Virus record (IMG/VR): IMGVR_UViG_3300019761_000013
Coordinates: 1-28,177 of that record
Length of the DNA: 28,177 bases
Source: a virus
Direction: 5' to 3' (one strand)
Of the stretch, positions 6,693-12,471 are shown in pieces. The notes under the pieces were generated by a model. That model ran no database searches, was not told where the DNA came from, and was given only the letters and a program-made list of their open reading frames with translations. The position numbers and the translations under genes were made by a program. Position 1 is the first letter of the stretch. Each line of letters opens with the position of its first letter.

Positions 6693-6890
6693 TTAGTCCT
6701 TTATGTTATAAGATTTATAGTCATGGTAATAATAGGCTAACATAAGTAGCGTAAATACAACAAGTAACCAAGACAGCAGTGGAGTAACAATTAATTGCCA
6801 TACGTTAGAGTTCCAGTATTGGTCCTCATGACAGTTGAGTAGAGCCATAAGCACAAATGCTACCGCATAGCCATATAAGTAAATTTCCAT
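6693..6890 (-). CDS. Small two-pass membrane protein, 65 aa
   Basis: Two hydrophobic spans, residues about 4-19 (YLYGYAVAFVLMALL) and 31-52 (VWQLIVTPLLSWLLVVFTLLM), are separated by a short polar loop (NCHEDQYWNSN) and followed by a charged tail (YYYHDYKSYNIKD). AAAGGA lies before ATG 6890. No signal-peptidase site is visible. Size and topology fit phage inner-membrane accessory proteins such as superinfection-exclusion or holin-like proteins, but no lysis partner is adjacent, so function is open. Confidence 0.65.
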   Translation of the reverse strand: MEIYLYGYAVAFVLMALLNCHEDQYWNSNVWQLIVTPLLSWLLVVFTLLMLAYYYHDYKSYNIKD

Positions 6891-6902
6891 GTTTAATCCT
6901 TT

Positions 6903-6946
6903 GTTTTTGACAGGCCTTCATTGTAGAAGAGTTGAAGGTTTTTGAC
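6903..6946 (-). repeat. Hairpin flanked by 9-bp direct repeats
   Basis: GTTTTTGAC occurs at 6903-6911 and 6938-6946, flanking a CCTTCA/TGAAGG stem (6915-6920 with 6933-6938). It lies between the membrane-anchored HNH gene and the two-pass membrane gene on the minus transcript, just before the SD. It may be an attenuator, processing site or footprint of an insertion. Confidence 0.4.
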
Positions 6947-6973
6947 CTTTTGTTTATTGAAGTTTCACGGAAT

Positions 6974-7462
6974 TTATTTGAGACACTCAATCGGATATTT
7001 AGTCACTCTATCGCACCCTAATTTGTCGTGTATTTTCTGGTGGCATGAACGGCAGACGATTCGAAGATCTTCCACTGATTCGTTACCAAGAGTAAGATAG
7101 TGTGTATGATGACAATTGAGTCGATGCGTACTACCACAACCAGGTACTTCACACTGATTATTGGCAATAACCATTCGTTGAGAACGAAGGTCATACCAAA
7201 AGTCACTAAGTAAGTGTTCTGCTTTCTGTTCCGGAGACATAAATTGATCACTCCACCTAAGTTCAGTAGGTATCGTGTATGTTTGCTTGGGTTCGGGTTC
7301 AGGCTCGACTGGTTTGGTTGTTTCAGTAGGCTTGTTAAAGCCCCCAAATATTGGTTCGTTGCTTGATTGGTAGTACTTCTTCCTCGTTCGTTTGGGTCTG
7401 TTGGTGTACTCCACAAACTGATACAGTAGAAAGATAACTACTATAGTAATAATATAATCCAT
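6974..7462 (-). CDS. Membrane-anchored HNH nuclease-like protein, 162 aa
   Basis: ATG 7462 (MDYIITIVVI) is chosen over an upstream ATG at 7522 because AAGGA precedes it with correct spacing. Residues 3-16 form a single hydrophobic span, followed by a basic patch (RPKRTRKKYY) and a P/E-rich linker (VEPEPEPKQT), so the protein is probably tethered to the inner membrane with its C-terminus inside. The C-terminal domain has CEVPGC...LNCHHTHYLTLGNES...DLRIVCRSCHQKIH, a McrA-type HNH fold: CxxxxC and CxxC zinc knuckles, HH of the catalytic strand, N of the N-position and H of the last helix. HNH nucleases cut DNA. A membrane tether is unusual for a homing enzyme and suggests action on DNA at the envelope. 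Confidence 0.7.
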   Translation of the reverse strand: MDYIITIVVIFLLYQFVEYTNRPKRTRKKYYQSSNEPIFGGFNKPTETTKPVEPEPEPKQTYTIPTELRWSDQFMSPEQKAEHLLSDFWYDLRSQRMVIANNQCEVPGCGSTHRLNCHHTHYLTLGNESVEDLRIVCRSCHQKIHDKLGCDRVTKYPIECLK

Positions 7463-7567
7463 TAAATATTCCTTTGCTTGCTTAATCAACAAGAAAAAAG
7501 AAAGCACTCTGCAAGAGAACACCCTGTTAAGGGACCTCCGGTAGGATAAAGAAAAAAAAAGAACAAA
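7463..7567 (-). other. Intergenic spacer, 105 nt
   Basis: No ORF. The minus strand reads U-rich directly after the stop of the 92-aa gene (TTTGTTCTTTTTTTTTC), but no good stem precedes the run. A short CCC/GGG hairpin with a TTAACA loop lies near 7530. Possibly a weak termination or processing region ahead of the membrane-anchored HNH gene. Confidence 0.4.
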
Positions 7568-7846
7568 CTAAGATAGCTTGCTCAATTGAATGTTCTGTAG
7601 TGTACGTTTCTCTACACCAGTATGTACGCATGGGTACACTTTCTCATCTGCTTCCAGATAAACTGGATGAGACTTGTTGTTGTTAAATCGTTTAGACTGA
7701 AGTAGCTTGTGTAGCTCATCAGTAAGCTCTACATGTGCATGGTCTCTGTATGGACCGTCTTCTGTTTGTAAGTCTCTGAGTAGTACTTTAGGAGATGATG
7801 TATGTACATCTCTCAAGTTCCTGCTTATTATTGCTGTTATTAGCAT
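7568..7846 (-). CDS. Stand-alone RDH-module protein, 92 aa
   Basis: Aligns end to end with residues 1-82 of the 339-aa protein at 3617-4636: MLITAIIS / MLFKAIVS, YRDHAHVELTDE / FRDHCWTKPLSD, HPVYLEADEKVY / EPIYFYADVYWY and LQNIQLSKL / LKNITKL. A few short gaps separate the blocks. The predicted strands and a conserved RDH suggest an OB-like small beta barrel; similar RDH-containing phage proteins are common but functionally uncharacterised. AAAGGA precedes ATG 7846 with good spacing. It lies just downstream of the RNA polymerase gene on the transcript, 30 nt after it, and is probably cotranscribed. Confidence 0.7.
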   Translation of the reverse strand: MLITAIISRNLRDVHTSSPKVLLRDLQTEDGPYRDHAHVELTDELHKLLQSKRFNNNKSHPVYLEADEKVYPCVHTGVEKRTLQNIQLSKLS

Positions 7847-7876
7847 GTTATTTCCTTTGTATTAAGTTATAATGGG

Positions 7877-9577
7877 TTACATTATGTTGTTGTTTACTAC
7901 GATTGGCAGTTCACGGTTAGGTAGAGTCCAGTTATTGTCTCTGCTGATTCCTGTTGTTCGTTCGATTGTTTGTAGTTGTCTCTCTGCATAGCCCTCAAGG
8001 ATTGCTAATGCTTCGAATGTTAGTTCAACTACTAATGCTTTGATGCTTGGTTGACCATAGAAGTTATCAAGTGTTGTCTTGATTTCTATACCCATCTCAA
8101 GTAAGTTAGAGTAGATATAATGTTCAGTAAATGCATCTGCTGAGTGTAGGATAGATACTGCTAGTCCTCTGTGTTTCTGTGTACCAATTGCTGGATTGAA
8201 AGGCATAGTTGAGTCAACAGTACTACCATCTTCCATAGGCACTCTACACTTGATTGAGTACGGATACCATACTGCGTTAACACCATCAGGTCTAGTTAGG
8301 ATTACTTCAGTAATACCAGATTCTGCTAGTTTCATACCGTACTGAGACATCATGTGGATGTAGTTGTAAGACTCGCCGAAGATTGAGTTAACCATGTCTT
8401 TATGTTCAGGTTTAACTCGTCCACCGTGGTTAGGCCCTTGCATTACTGCTTTAGCATCATCACGTTCCATACCTAAGTGGTTTGCAACAGCTTGGTGTGT
8501 GTCGAACTTAGTGTCACTGCCAAGTAAGTTAGTTGCTTCTAAGAACTTAGCATCACCAAATTGGTTAGCTGCGTTTATACCACCAGAGTTAGTAAAGTCA
8601 TAAGACACGCAAGATGTTGTGTAGTTACCCTCGTTTTGGATGATATTTTGGTCAACATCAATGATATGTAGTAGTTTACCAAGTTCCTTGTGACTAATAC
8701 CAAAGTCAACTATTTTCCCAGCTTGGTATTCTTCTAAGTCTGCTAGTGCTTCGATTACTTTGTCCATTGCACTATTCACAAGATGGTCATATCGTTTAGC
8801 ACCAAATTCCTCTCTAAGGTATTGTTTAGCAAGCCCCACTTCAGTAGTATCTACTAACCAAGGTTTAGCAGGCTCGATTAACCATTTCTCGAAGCTATCA
8901 CCATATTCGTAAGCAAAGCCATATCTGTTAAGTGGGTAGTTACGACTGTTGCTGTCTAGTTTACGATAGTTAGTGTATGTTTGACCAAGTTTACATTTAG
9001 TCCAGTACGCTACTTCAGTAAGTCTGTCAAAGTAATTAACATCATCAACATTTACTTTAGTATCTTCGTAAAGCAGTACTGCATAAAGGTCAACGAACAT
9101 TGGTTGAATGTCTTTAACCATTAGCTCAACACTTGCCTTCTCTTCAAGTAAAGAAGTAGAGTTGTTGTTGAATTTTCTACCAGAACCTTTAAGTATTGCA
9201 TGATCCTGATATCCTGTTGGTTCGTTATACCAAGACTTGTTAAATGCTTTAGGCTCCTGCTCTCCAACTATAGAAGTAACAGGATGGCACACAAGTTCTC
9301 CATCAGATGACATAGATACTTTGTTAGTAGTTACAGTATCGAAGTCAAGGTCTTTAGCTACAGTGTTTATACGGATAAGTAGCGCTTTTTTGAAGTTGTA
9401 AGTTCCGTTGTTGATTGATCTGATTGCTTTAGTATTAAGCAACATCTCACATACTCTACCAACTAGCATAGACAGTGTGTCGCCAGTAGTTACAGTAGAT
9501 TCAAGTAGTTCAGCTATTTTGCTGTCTGTTAGTTGATTGAGTCGATTAAGTTCAGTTGATAGTATTTTAGGATACAT
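7877..9577 (-). CDS. Phage single-subunit DNA-dependent RNA polymerase (T7/N4-RNAPII superfamily), 566 aa
   Basis: Synthesises RNA from phage promoters. All core motifs of the T7 RNA polymerase family can be aligned: the DxxGR motif appears as D208-S-N-S-R212; motif A as YDFTNSGG (D327; T7 D537 with following SG); motif B as R387-V-K-P-E-H-K393 leading to F400-G401 (T7 R627, K631, Y639-G640); a TRPDGVNAVWYPY strand (428-440; T7 TPDGFPVWQEY); GLAVSILHSADA (471-482; T7 GIAPNFVHSQDG, H478 and D481); and motif C as TTLDNFYGQP (D504; T7 HDSFGTIP). Both catalytic aspartates are kept, but motif C H is L and the G of DxxGR is S. T7 RNAP is 883 aa; here only about 205 residues precede DxxGR instead of about 420, so the promoter-binding N-terminal domain is largely absent, as in N4 RNAPII, which needs a partner. 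AAAGGC precedes ATG 9577. Confidence 0.85.
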   Translation of the reverse strand: MYPKILSTELNRLNQLTDSKIAELLESTVTTGDTLSMLVGRVCEMLLNTKAIRSINNGTYNFKKALLIRINTVAKDLDFDTVTTNKVSMSSDGELVCHPVTSIVGEQEPKAFNKSWYNEPTGYQDHAILKGSGRKFNNNSTSLLEEKASVELMVKDIQPMFVDLYAVLLYEDTKVNVDDVNYFDRLTEVAYWTKCKLGQTYTNYRKLDSNSRNYPLNRYGFAYEYGDSFEKWLIEPAKPWLVDTTEVGLAKQYLREEFGAKRYDHLVNSAMDKVIEALADLEEYQAGKIVDFGISHKELGKLLHIIDVDQNIIQNEGNYTTSCVSYDFTNSGGINAANQFGDAKFLEATNLLGSDTKFDTHQAVANHLGMERDDAKAVMQGPNHGGRVKPEHKDMVNSIFGESYNYIHMMSQYGMKLAESGITEVILTRPDGVNAVWYPYSIKCRVPMEDGSTVDSTMPFNPAIGTQKHRGLAVSILHSADAFTEHYIYSNLLEMGIEIKTTLDNFYGQPSIKALVVELTFEALAILEGYAERQLQTIERTTGISRDNNWTLPNRELPIVVNNNIM

Positions 9578-9614
9578 ATTTTGCCTTTATATTAAATTTG
9601 GGTTGGTTGGGATT

Positions 9615-9638
9615 AAAGTAAGGCCGAAGCCCTACTCT
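9615..9638 (-). terminator. UUCG-capped hairpin between two genes
   Basis: On the minus strand a 10-bp stem (two G-U pairs) closes a TTCG tetraloop, ending GCCTTACTTT then AATCCC. The first arm overlaps the TAG stop of the 279-aa gene (9637-9639). It lies 38 nt before the RNA polymerase start, so partial termination or RNase protection here could set how much polymerase is made relative to the upstream gene. The U-tract is short. Confidence 0.6.
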
Positions 9639-10476
9639 ACGCGAATGACATACTAAGTAGTTTGTCTTTGTTATTATCTTTCAAAGCGCAGATGCCTTTG
9701 ATTGCTTTAGTTACTGCCAGAGTTAATGCTCTATCAGGGATTGGTAATGCACCAACGGCTATCTGCTCTTTGTAGCTTCTGAAAGCCGATTCAAGAATTA
9801 ATACATCAAGACTAGCTGTTGTATCTGCCATTATATCTGCCATGAACAAGTAGTTCTTTGACTCAGTTTTAACATCAGAGTTAAGGTAGTTGTACACTGA
9901 TAAGTTACCATCAGTTGTGTGTAAAGCTGAACCTTTGTCCTCTTTAGTTAATGCTAATGCATTTGCTAGTCTAGCTGTTAATACATCTGCTCTAACATCA
10001 TCGAAGTTAGCTGTTAATAATTGTTTCAGTTCATCAAGTAAGTCAAGCTTAACTTTCAGTCCTGTAGTCATGTTAGTAACTTGTGCTGTTATCTCACTAC
10101 CAAGGTCTGCGAACAGTACGTTAGTAAGTTGCACTACAGTCATTGCTGAGTAGTCTACTGGTACTGAAGGCTCAACTGGAGCAGGTATTTCAATTGCAGT
10201 TACACCTGTTACTAATTCTGATTCTACTGCTTGGGCAAAGTCAAAGCTAATAGCGTCGAATAGTACTGTTGCATCAAGGCCAGTAATGTCCTCTGCACCA
10301 GTGTATGCTGCTAGTAAGTCTTTACAAGTAGTTGGTGCTATAGTGTACTGTTGTTCACTGATGTTTGTGTAGATTTTTCTTAGTAATAAAGCTAAGTCTT
10401 TGTCTGTCTTTCTTAGTACTTTAAGTGCTTTATTTACTGCCGCTGCTGATGTTGTTTTGTTAATAATTGTGTTCAT
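9637..10476 (-). CDS. Unknown protein upstream of the RNA polymerase gene, 279 aa
   Basis: Not recognised. N-terminus is basic and helical (NKALKVLRKTDKDLALLLRKIY). Residues about 95-112 form a proline-rich linker (EIPAPVEPSVPVDY). The rest is alanine-, leucine- and threonine-rich predicted helix, and the C-terminus is lysine-rich (KAIKGICALKDNNKDK). No catalytic motif is visible. Its size and position, directly before the catalytic RNA polymerase gene on the same transcript, parallel RNAP1 before RNAP2 in N4-like phages, which makes a polymerase partner conceivable, but I see no sequence support for that. AAAGGA precedes ATG 10476. A UUCG hairpin overlaps its stop. Confidence 0.7.
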   Translation of the reverse strand: MNTIINKTTSAAAVNKALKVLRKTDKDLALLLRKIYTNISEQQYTIAPTTCKDLLAAYTGAEDITGLDATVLFDAISFDFAQAVESELVTGVTAIEIPAPVEPSVPVDYSAMTVVQLTNVLFADLGSEITAQVTNMTTGLKVKLDLLDELKQLLTANFDDVRADVLTARLANALALTKEDKGSALHTTDGNLSVYNYLNSDVKTESKNYLFMADIMADTTASLDVLILESAFRSYKEQIAVGALPIPDRALTLAVTKAIKGICALKDNNKDKLLSMSFA

Positions 10477-10501
10477 GTTTATCCTTTATGAGTTGTGGTT
10501 C

Positions 10502-10521
10502 TGACTGATACAATCCAGTCA
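10502..10521 (-). other. Intergenic hairpin
   Basis: TGACTG/CAGTCA, a 6-bp stem with an 8-nt loop, lies between the 100-aa gene and the SD of the 279-aa gene on the minus transcript. No U-tract. Probably a processing or attenuation hairpin. Confidence 0.4.
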
Positions 10522-10547
10522 TAGAAGTAGTGAATACCAAACAGTTA

Positions 10548-10850
10548 TTAGGCTGTTTGTTGTGGTTGAGCGTGGATATGAGAGTCTGGTAGCATTAATG
10601 CTATTTGCTCGTCACTATAGTCCAGTTCTCGTAACCTGTCTACCGCTGTGTTAGTAGTTGTTGCTAAGTCTACTACTGAGTCAACTAAGTCACCTTTACA
10701 GTCGTTGTTGAACTGCTTCGCTACACCTGCAATTGCTTGCATAGACTCATCTACTGTGTTGAGTGTTGAACCAATTACTGATTCGGTTGAGTTGAGAGTA
10801 GTTTGTGCTAATGCACCTACTGATTTGAATATGCCTGTTTTTCTTGCCAT
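10548..10850 (-). CDS. Small helical protein, 100 aa, member of a two-copy family
   Basis: Starts MARKTGIFKSVGALAQTT, which resembles the start of the 94-aa protein at 13581-13865 (MRRASIFQSTKQVAQTT): short basic head, IF[KQ]S, then AQTT and a long Ser/Thr/Ala-rich helix. It ends with a polar glutamine-rich tail. The pattern suggests paralogous, mostly helical proteins, maybe oligomeric or virion-associated; no family recognised. AAAGGC precedes ATG 10850 with 6-nt spacing. Confidence 0.65.
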   Translation of the reverse strand: MARKTGIFKSVGALAQTTLNSTESVIGSTLNTVDESMQAIAGVAKQFNNDCKGDLVDSVVDLATTTNTAVDRLRELDYSDEQIALMLPDSHIHAQPQQTA

Positions 10851-10928
10851 TTGTTTGCCTTTATGTTGAGTTGGTTGTTAATGAAATTAATCACATAAAC
10901 AAATAAAATACAAGGAGTTAATCATGTA

Positions 10929-11051
10929 CTATTTGATTGGTTGAGACAAGTCAATGCCTGCTATGAACTCCTCTGCTGGAGTGGGAGTTTCTGCTATGTC
11001 TGCCAGTAAGGCTCGACATATGTTGAAGTTTGCTAGTTGATACTGGTTCAT
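10929..11051 (-). CDS. Small unknown protein, 40 aa
   Basis: ATG 11051 follows GGAG with 7-nt spacing and overlaps the stop of the 22-aa ORF as ATGA. The 40-residue acidic peptide (MNQYQLANFNICRALLADIA...) has one amphipathic helix then a loop with two TP repeats and AEEF. No recognised domain. The overlap and SD support real, coupled translation. Confidence 0.55.
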   Translation of the reverse strand: MNQYQLANFNICRALLADIAETPTPAEEFIAGIDLSQPIK

Positions 11052-11116
11052 TTGTCATCTCCGAAGAATTGGTTAGTTGATTGTTTACGCCATTTTGCTA
11101 AGATTATGTCTTTCAT
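11048..11116 (-). CDS. Possible micropeptide, 22 aa
   Basis: ATG 11116 is preceded by AAGGA at 7-8 nt and the stop overlaps the next start as ATGA. The product (MKDIILAKWRKQSTNQFF...) is a short basic amphipathic helix. Position between two other well-led small genes supports it. It may serve mainly as a translational coupler. Confidence 0.45.
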   Translation of the reverse strand: MKDIILAKWRKQSTNQFFGDDK

Positions 11117-11126
11117 TATCAAGTCC

Positions 11127-11294
11127 TTATCTGTTGTTGTATGACCACATATTGAAGCCACTTGTTGGTTTACTGAACATGTTAGTTACAGTAGTTGATG
11201 ATTTGCTATAGTTGTGTTTGTTGTTGGTACTCAGTACTTCGGCTAACACATAAGTTGCACATAGTAGTGCTAGTAGAATTGCTATTTGTTTCAT
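11127..11294 (-). CDS. Small exported or membrane-anchored protein, 55 aa
   Basis: MKQIAILLALLCATYVLAEV is a lysine followed by a hydrophobic core, looking like a signal peptide or N-terminal anchor; CAT or VLA at 12-18 could be processed, although no clear lipobox (LxxC) is present. The rest is Asn/Ser/Thr-rich and polar. AAAGGA precedes ATG 11294 with 6-nt spacing. Its stop overlaps the SD of the 22-aa ORF. Likely acts in the periplasm or inner membrane. Confidence 0.6.
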   Translation of the reverse strand: MKQIAILLALLCATYVLAEVLSTNNKHNYSKSSTTVTNMFSKPTSGFNMWSYNNR

Positions 11295-11320
11295 GTTAAA
11301 TCCTTTATGTTAATTTGTAC

Positions 11321-11347
11321 AGGCACTTAAGCCTGGGTCGAGACGAC
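11321..11347 (-). repeat. Leader element copy 1
   Basis: Plus-strand reading GGCAC-TTAAGCCTGGGTCGAGACG recurs at 11580-11606 with a 4-nt insertion and five transitions only. This copy can also fold as CAGGC/GCCTG with a 6-nt loop. It lies just upstream of the SD of the 55-aa gene. Candidate phage promoter or RNA leader. Confidence 0.45.
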
Positions 11348-11562
11348 TAAATTCCTATTAATACTGGGAAATCATCATGTCTAGGTTTTATAGGGCTTGG
11401 TAACCAAATCATATCTGGTTGAGGTCCTTTACCTAATGATTTCAGTTCTCTAACTGCTTCTAGAATGTAGTACCATTGGTCTGTACAGTCTACCTCTATT
11501 ATATCTTCATCGTAGTATTTACCTGTTTGTTTGAATGTTGTTATCTTTATTTCTATTGTCAT
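11347..11562 (-). CDS. Small unknown protein, 71 aa
   Basis: ATG 11562 follows AAAGGA with 7-nt spacing. The N-terminus forms two predicted beta strands (IEIKITTFK, DIIEVDCTDQWYYI) joined to a helix (LEAVRELKSLG), with a proline-rich C-terminus (PQPDMIWLPSPIKP). This strand-strand-helix plan is typical of small phage accessory proteins, function unknown. A copy of a repeated leader element lies just upstream of its SD. Confidence 0.65.
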   Translation of the reverse strand: MTIEIKITTFKQTGKYYDEDIIEVDCTDQWYYILEAVRELKSLGKGPQPDMIWLPSPIKPRHDDFPVLIGI

Positions 11563-11579
11563 TTTTATGTCCTTTCATA

Positions 11580-11606
11580 GGCACGTACTTGAACTTGGGC
11601 CAAGAC
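11580..11606 (-). repeat. Leader element copy 2
   Basis: Second copy of the element at 11321-11347. On the minus strand both share CGTCT, CCCA, AAGT and GTGCC blocks in the same order just upstream of an SD. Differences are transitions plus one 4-nt indel. Confidence 0.45.
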
Positions 11607-11849
11607 GGTGTTTTTAATTGGTTAATACTTTTACAGTTTGGTTATTATAAGTATTGTAGTAGTGTTGTAGTAAATAGAGTGTGTATGTGGCATAGTGCAA
11701 GTTTGGTGTTGCTCAAACATTGCAATTTGTCATGTTTTGTTGTGGAATGCTGCACAAATGCAATGCTGTAGACCGTAAAACCACCCCACAAACCCACACA
11801 ATCCTCTATAGAGTTATGGTTGTGTAGAAAGTATACAGTTGGTTGGTTA
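11607..11849. other. Non-coding spacer with a long inverted repeat
   Basis: No supported gene. The clearest structure is a 12-bp inverted repeat with one bulged base: 11718-11730 (CATTGCAATTTGT) pairs with 11754-11765 (ACAAATGCAATG) around a 23-nt loop. The region lies between the zinc-ribbon gene and the 71-aa gene on the minus transcript. It may be a transcription-control or RNA-stability element. A -10-like TATAAT near 11650 on the minus strand lacks a convincing -35. Confidence 0.45.
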
Positions 11850-12062
11850 TTAATACTCTAAGCATGGGCAAGTAGGTAAGTCCATTGGGTCTTCCCACTC
11901 GACACCGCAGTTAGGGCAGATAAATCCTTGTCCACGATTGGGTTGAAAGTCTGGTTTCTCATCTGGTAGGCTATCTAACCACTCATCCTCTAAATCATAG
12001 AGCATGTCTCTTGTATCCTGTTTATTTACTTCTTGCCAAAAGGCTTTGTCTGATTCAGTCAT
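11850..12062 (-). CDS. Zinc-knuckle protein, 70 aa
   Basis: The acidic N-terminal half (many D, E, W) is followed by CPNC at residues 49-52 and CPC at 65-67 (FICPNCGVEWEDPMDLPTCPC), giving a four-cysteine zinc-ribbon-like knuckle. Acidic tails with zinc knuckles are common in phage proteins that bind host proteins such as RNA polymerase, but nothing here proves a partner. AAAGGA (from TCCTTT) precedes ATG 12062. It is the first gene of the long leftward cluster. Confidence 0.65.
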   Translation of the reverse strand: MTESDKAFWQEVNKQDTRDMLYDLEDEWLDSLPDEKPDFQPNRGQGFICPNCGVEWEDPMDLPTCPCLEY

Positions 12063-12412
12063 TAGTTGTCCTTTAGTTAAATTATTTACCTAAACACATA
12101 AAGTATCGGATTAAAGAGTTTTTGCAAATACAATCCAACCAGGTGAAATGAACCATACTGTCCAATTGAATAGAGTGAAATTAATAAAACCTATTATTCG
12201 ACCTAAACCCCACAACTAAAGGAAAAACATACTAAAAAAATCCACAGTTGCGCTATTAGTATATAGGATGTATAGAGGATTAGTAAATAGATAAATTAGG
12301 TCACTGTCTGACTCAAAAATAGGTCAATGACCGATTTATTAGCCCAAAACCCCGCTGTTTTTCCCTTAACTAAAGGCTTTAAGACGAGTTTTGCTCTTAT
12401 TTGCTAACGCTC
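12063..12412. promoter_or_regulatory. Divergent control region
   Basis: No supported gene in 350 nt. It lies between the first leftward gene and the rightward ParB-like gene. A weak minus-strand promoter candidate is TTGGAT (12138-12133), 17-nt spacer, TTTAAT (12115-12110). GTCA/TGAC words are dense from 12299 onward, including two AGGTCAxTG copies and a palindrome GGTCAATGACC (about 12332-12342), continuing into the ParB promoter. These could be operators for the ParB-like regulator. Confidence 0.4.
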
Positions 12413-12441
12413 TTGACATAATCAGTCAACTATGGTATACT
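12413..12441 (+). promoter_or_regulatory. Consensus sigma70 promoter of the ParB-like gene
   Basis: TTGACA (12413-12418), exact 17-nt spacer, TATACT (12436-12441). It lies 30 nt before the ATG. TCAGT/ACTGA (12422-12426 and 12442-12446) form an inverted pair bracketing the -10. This is one of only two strong host-type promoters visible, consistent with early expression by host RNA polymerase. Confidence 0.85.
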
Positions 12442-12471
12442 ACTGACAGATTACACACAAAGGATAACACA

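Noticed and set aside
9637-10476. 279-aa protein as the RNAP1 (gp15-like) subunit
   Set aside because: Size and position fit but I see no recognisable polymerase motif, so it is left as unknown.
12148-12219. 23-codon plus-strand ORF with AGGTG before its ATG
   Set aside because: Very short, no neighbours in frame, poor SD spacing, and it sits in a divergent control region.
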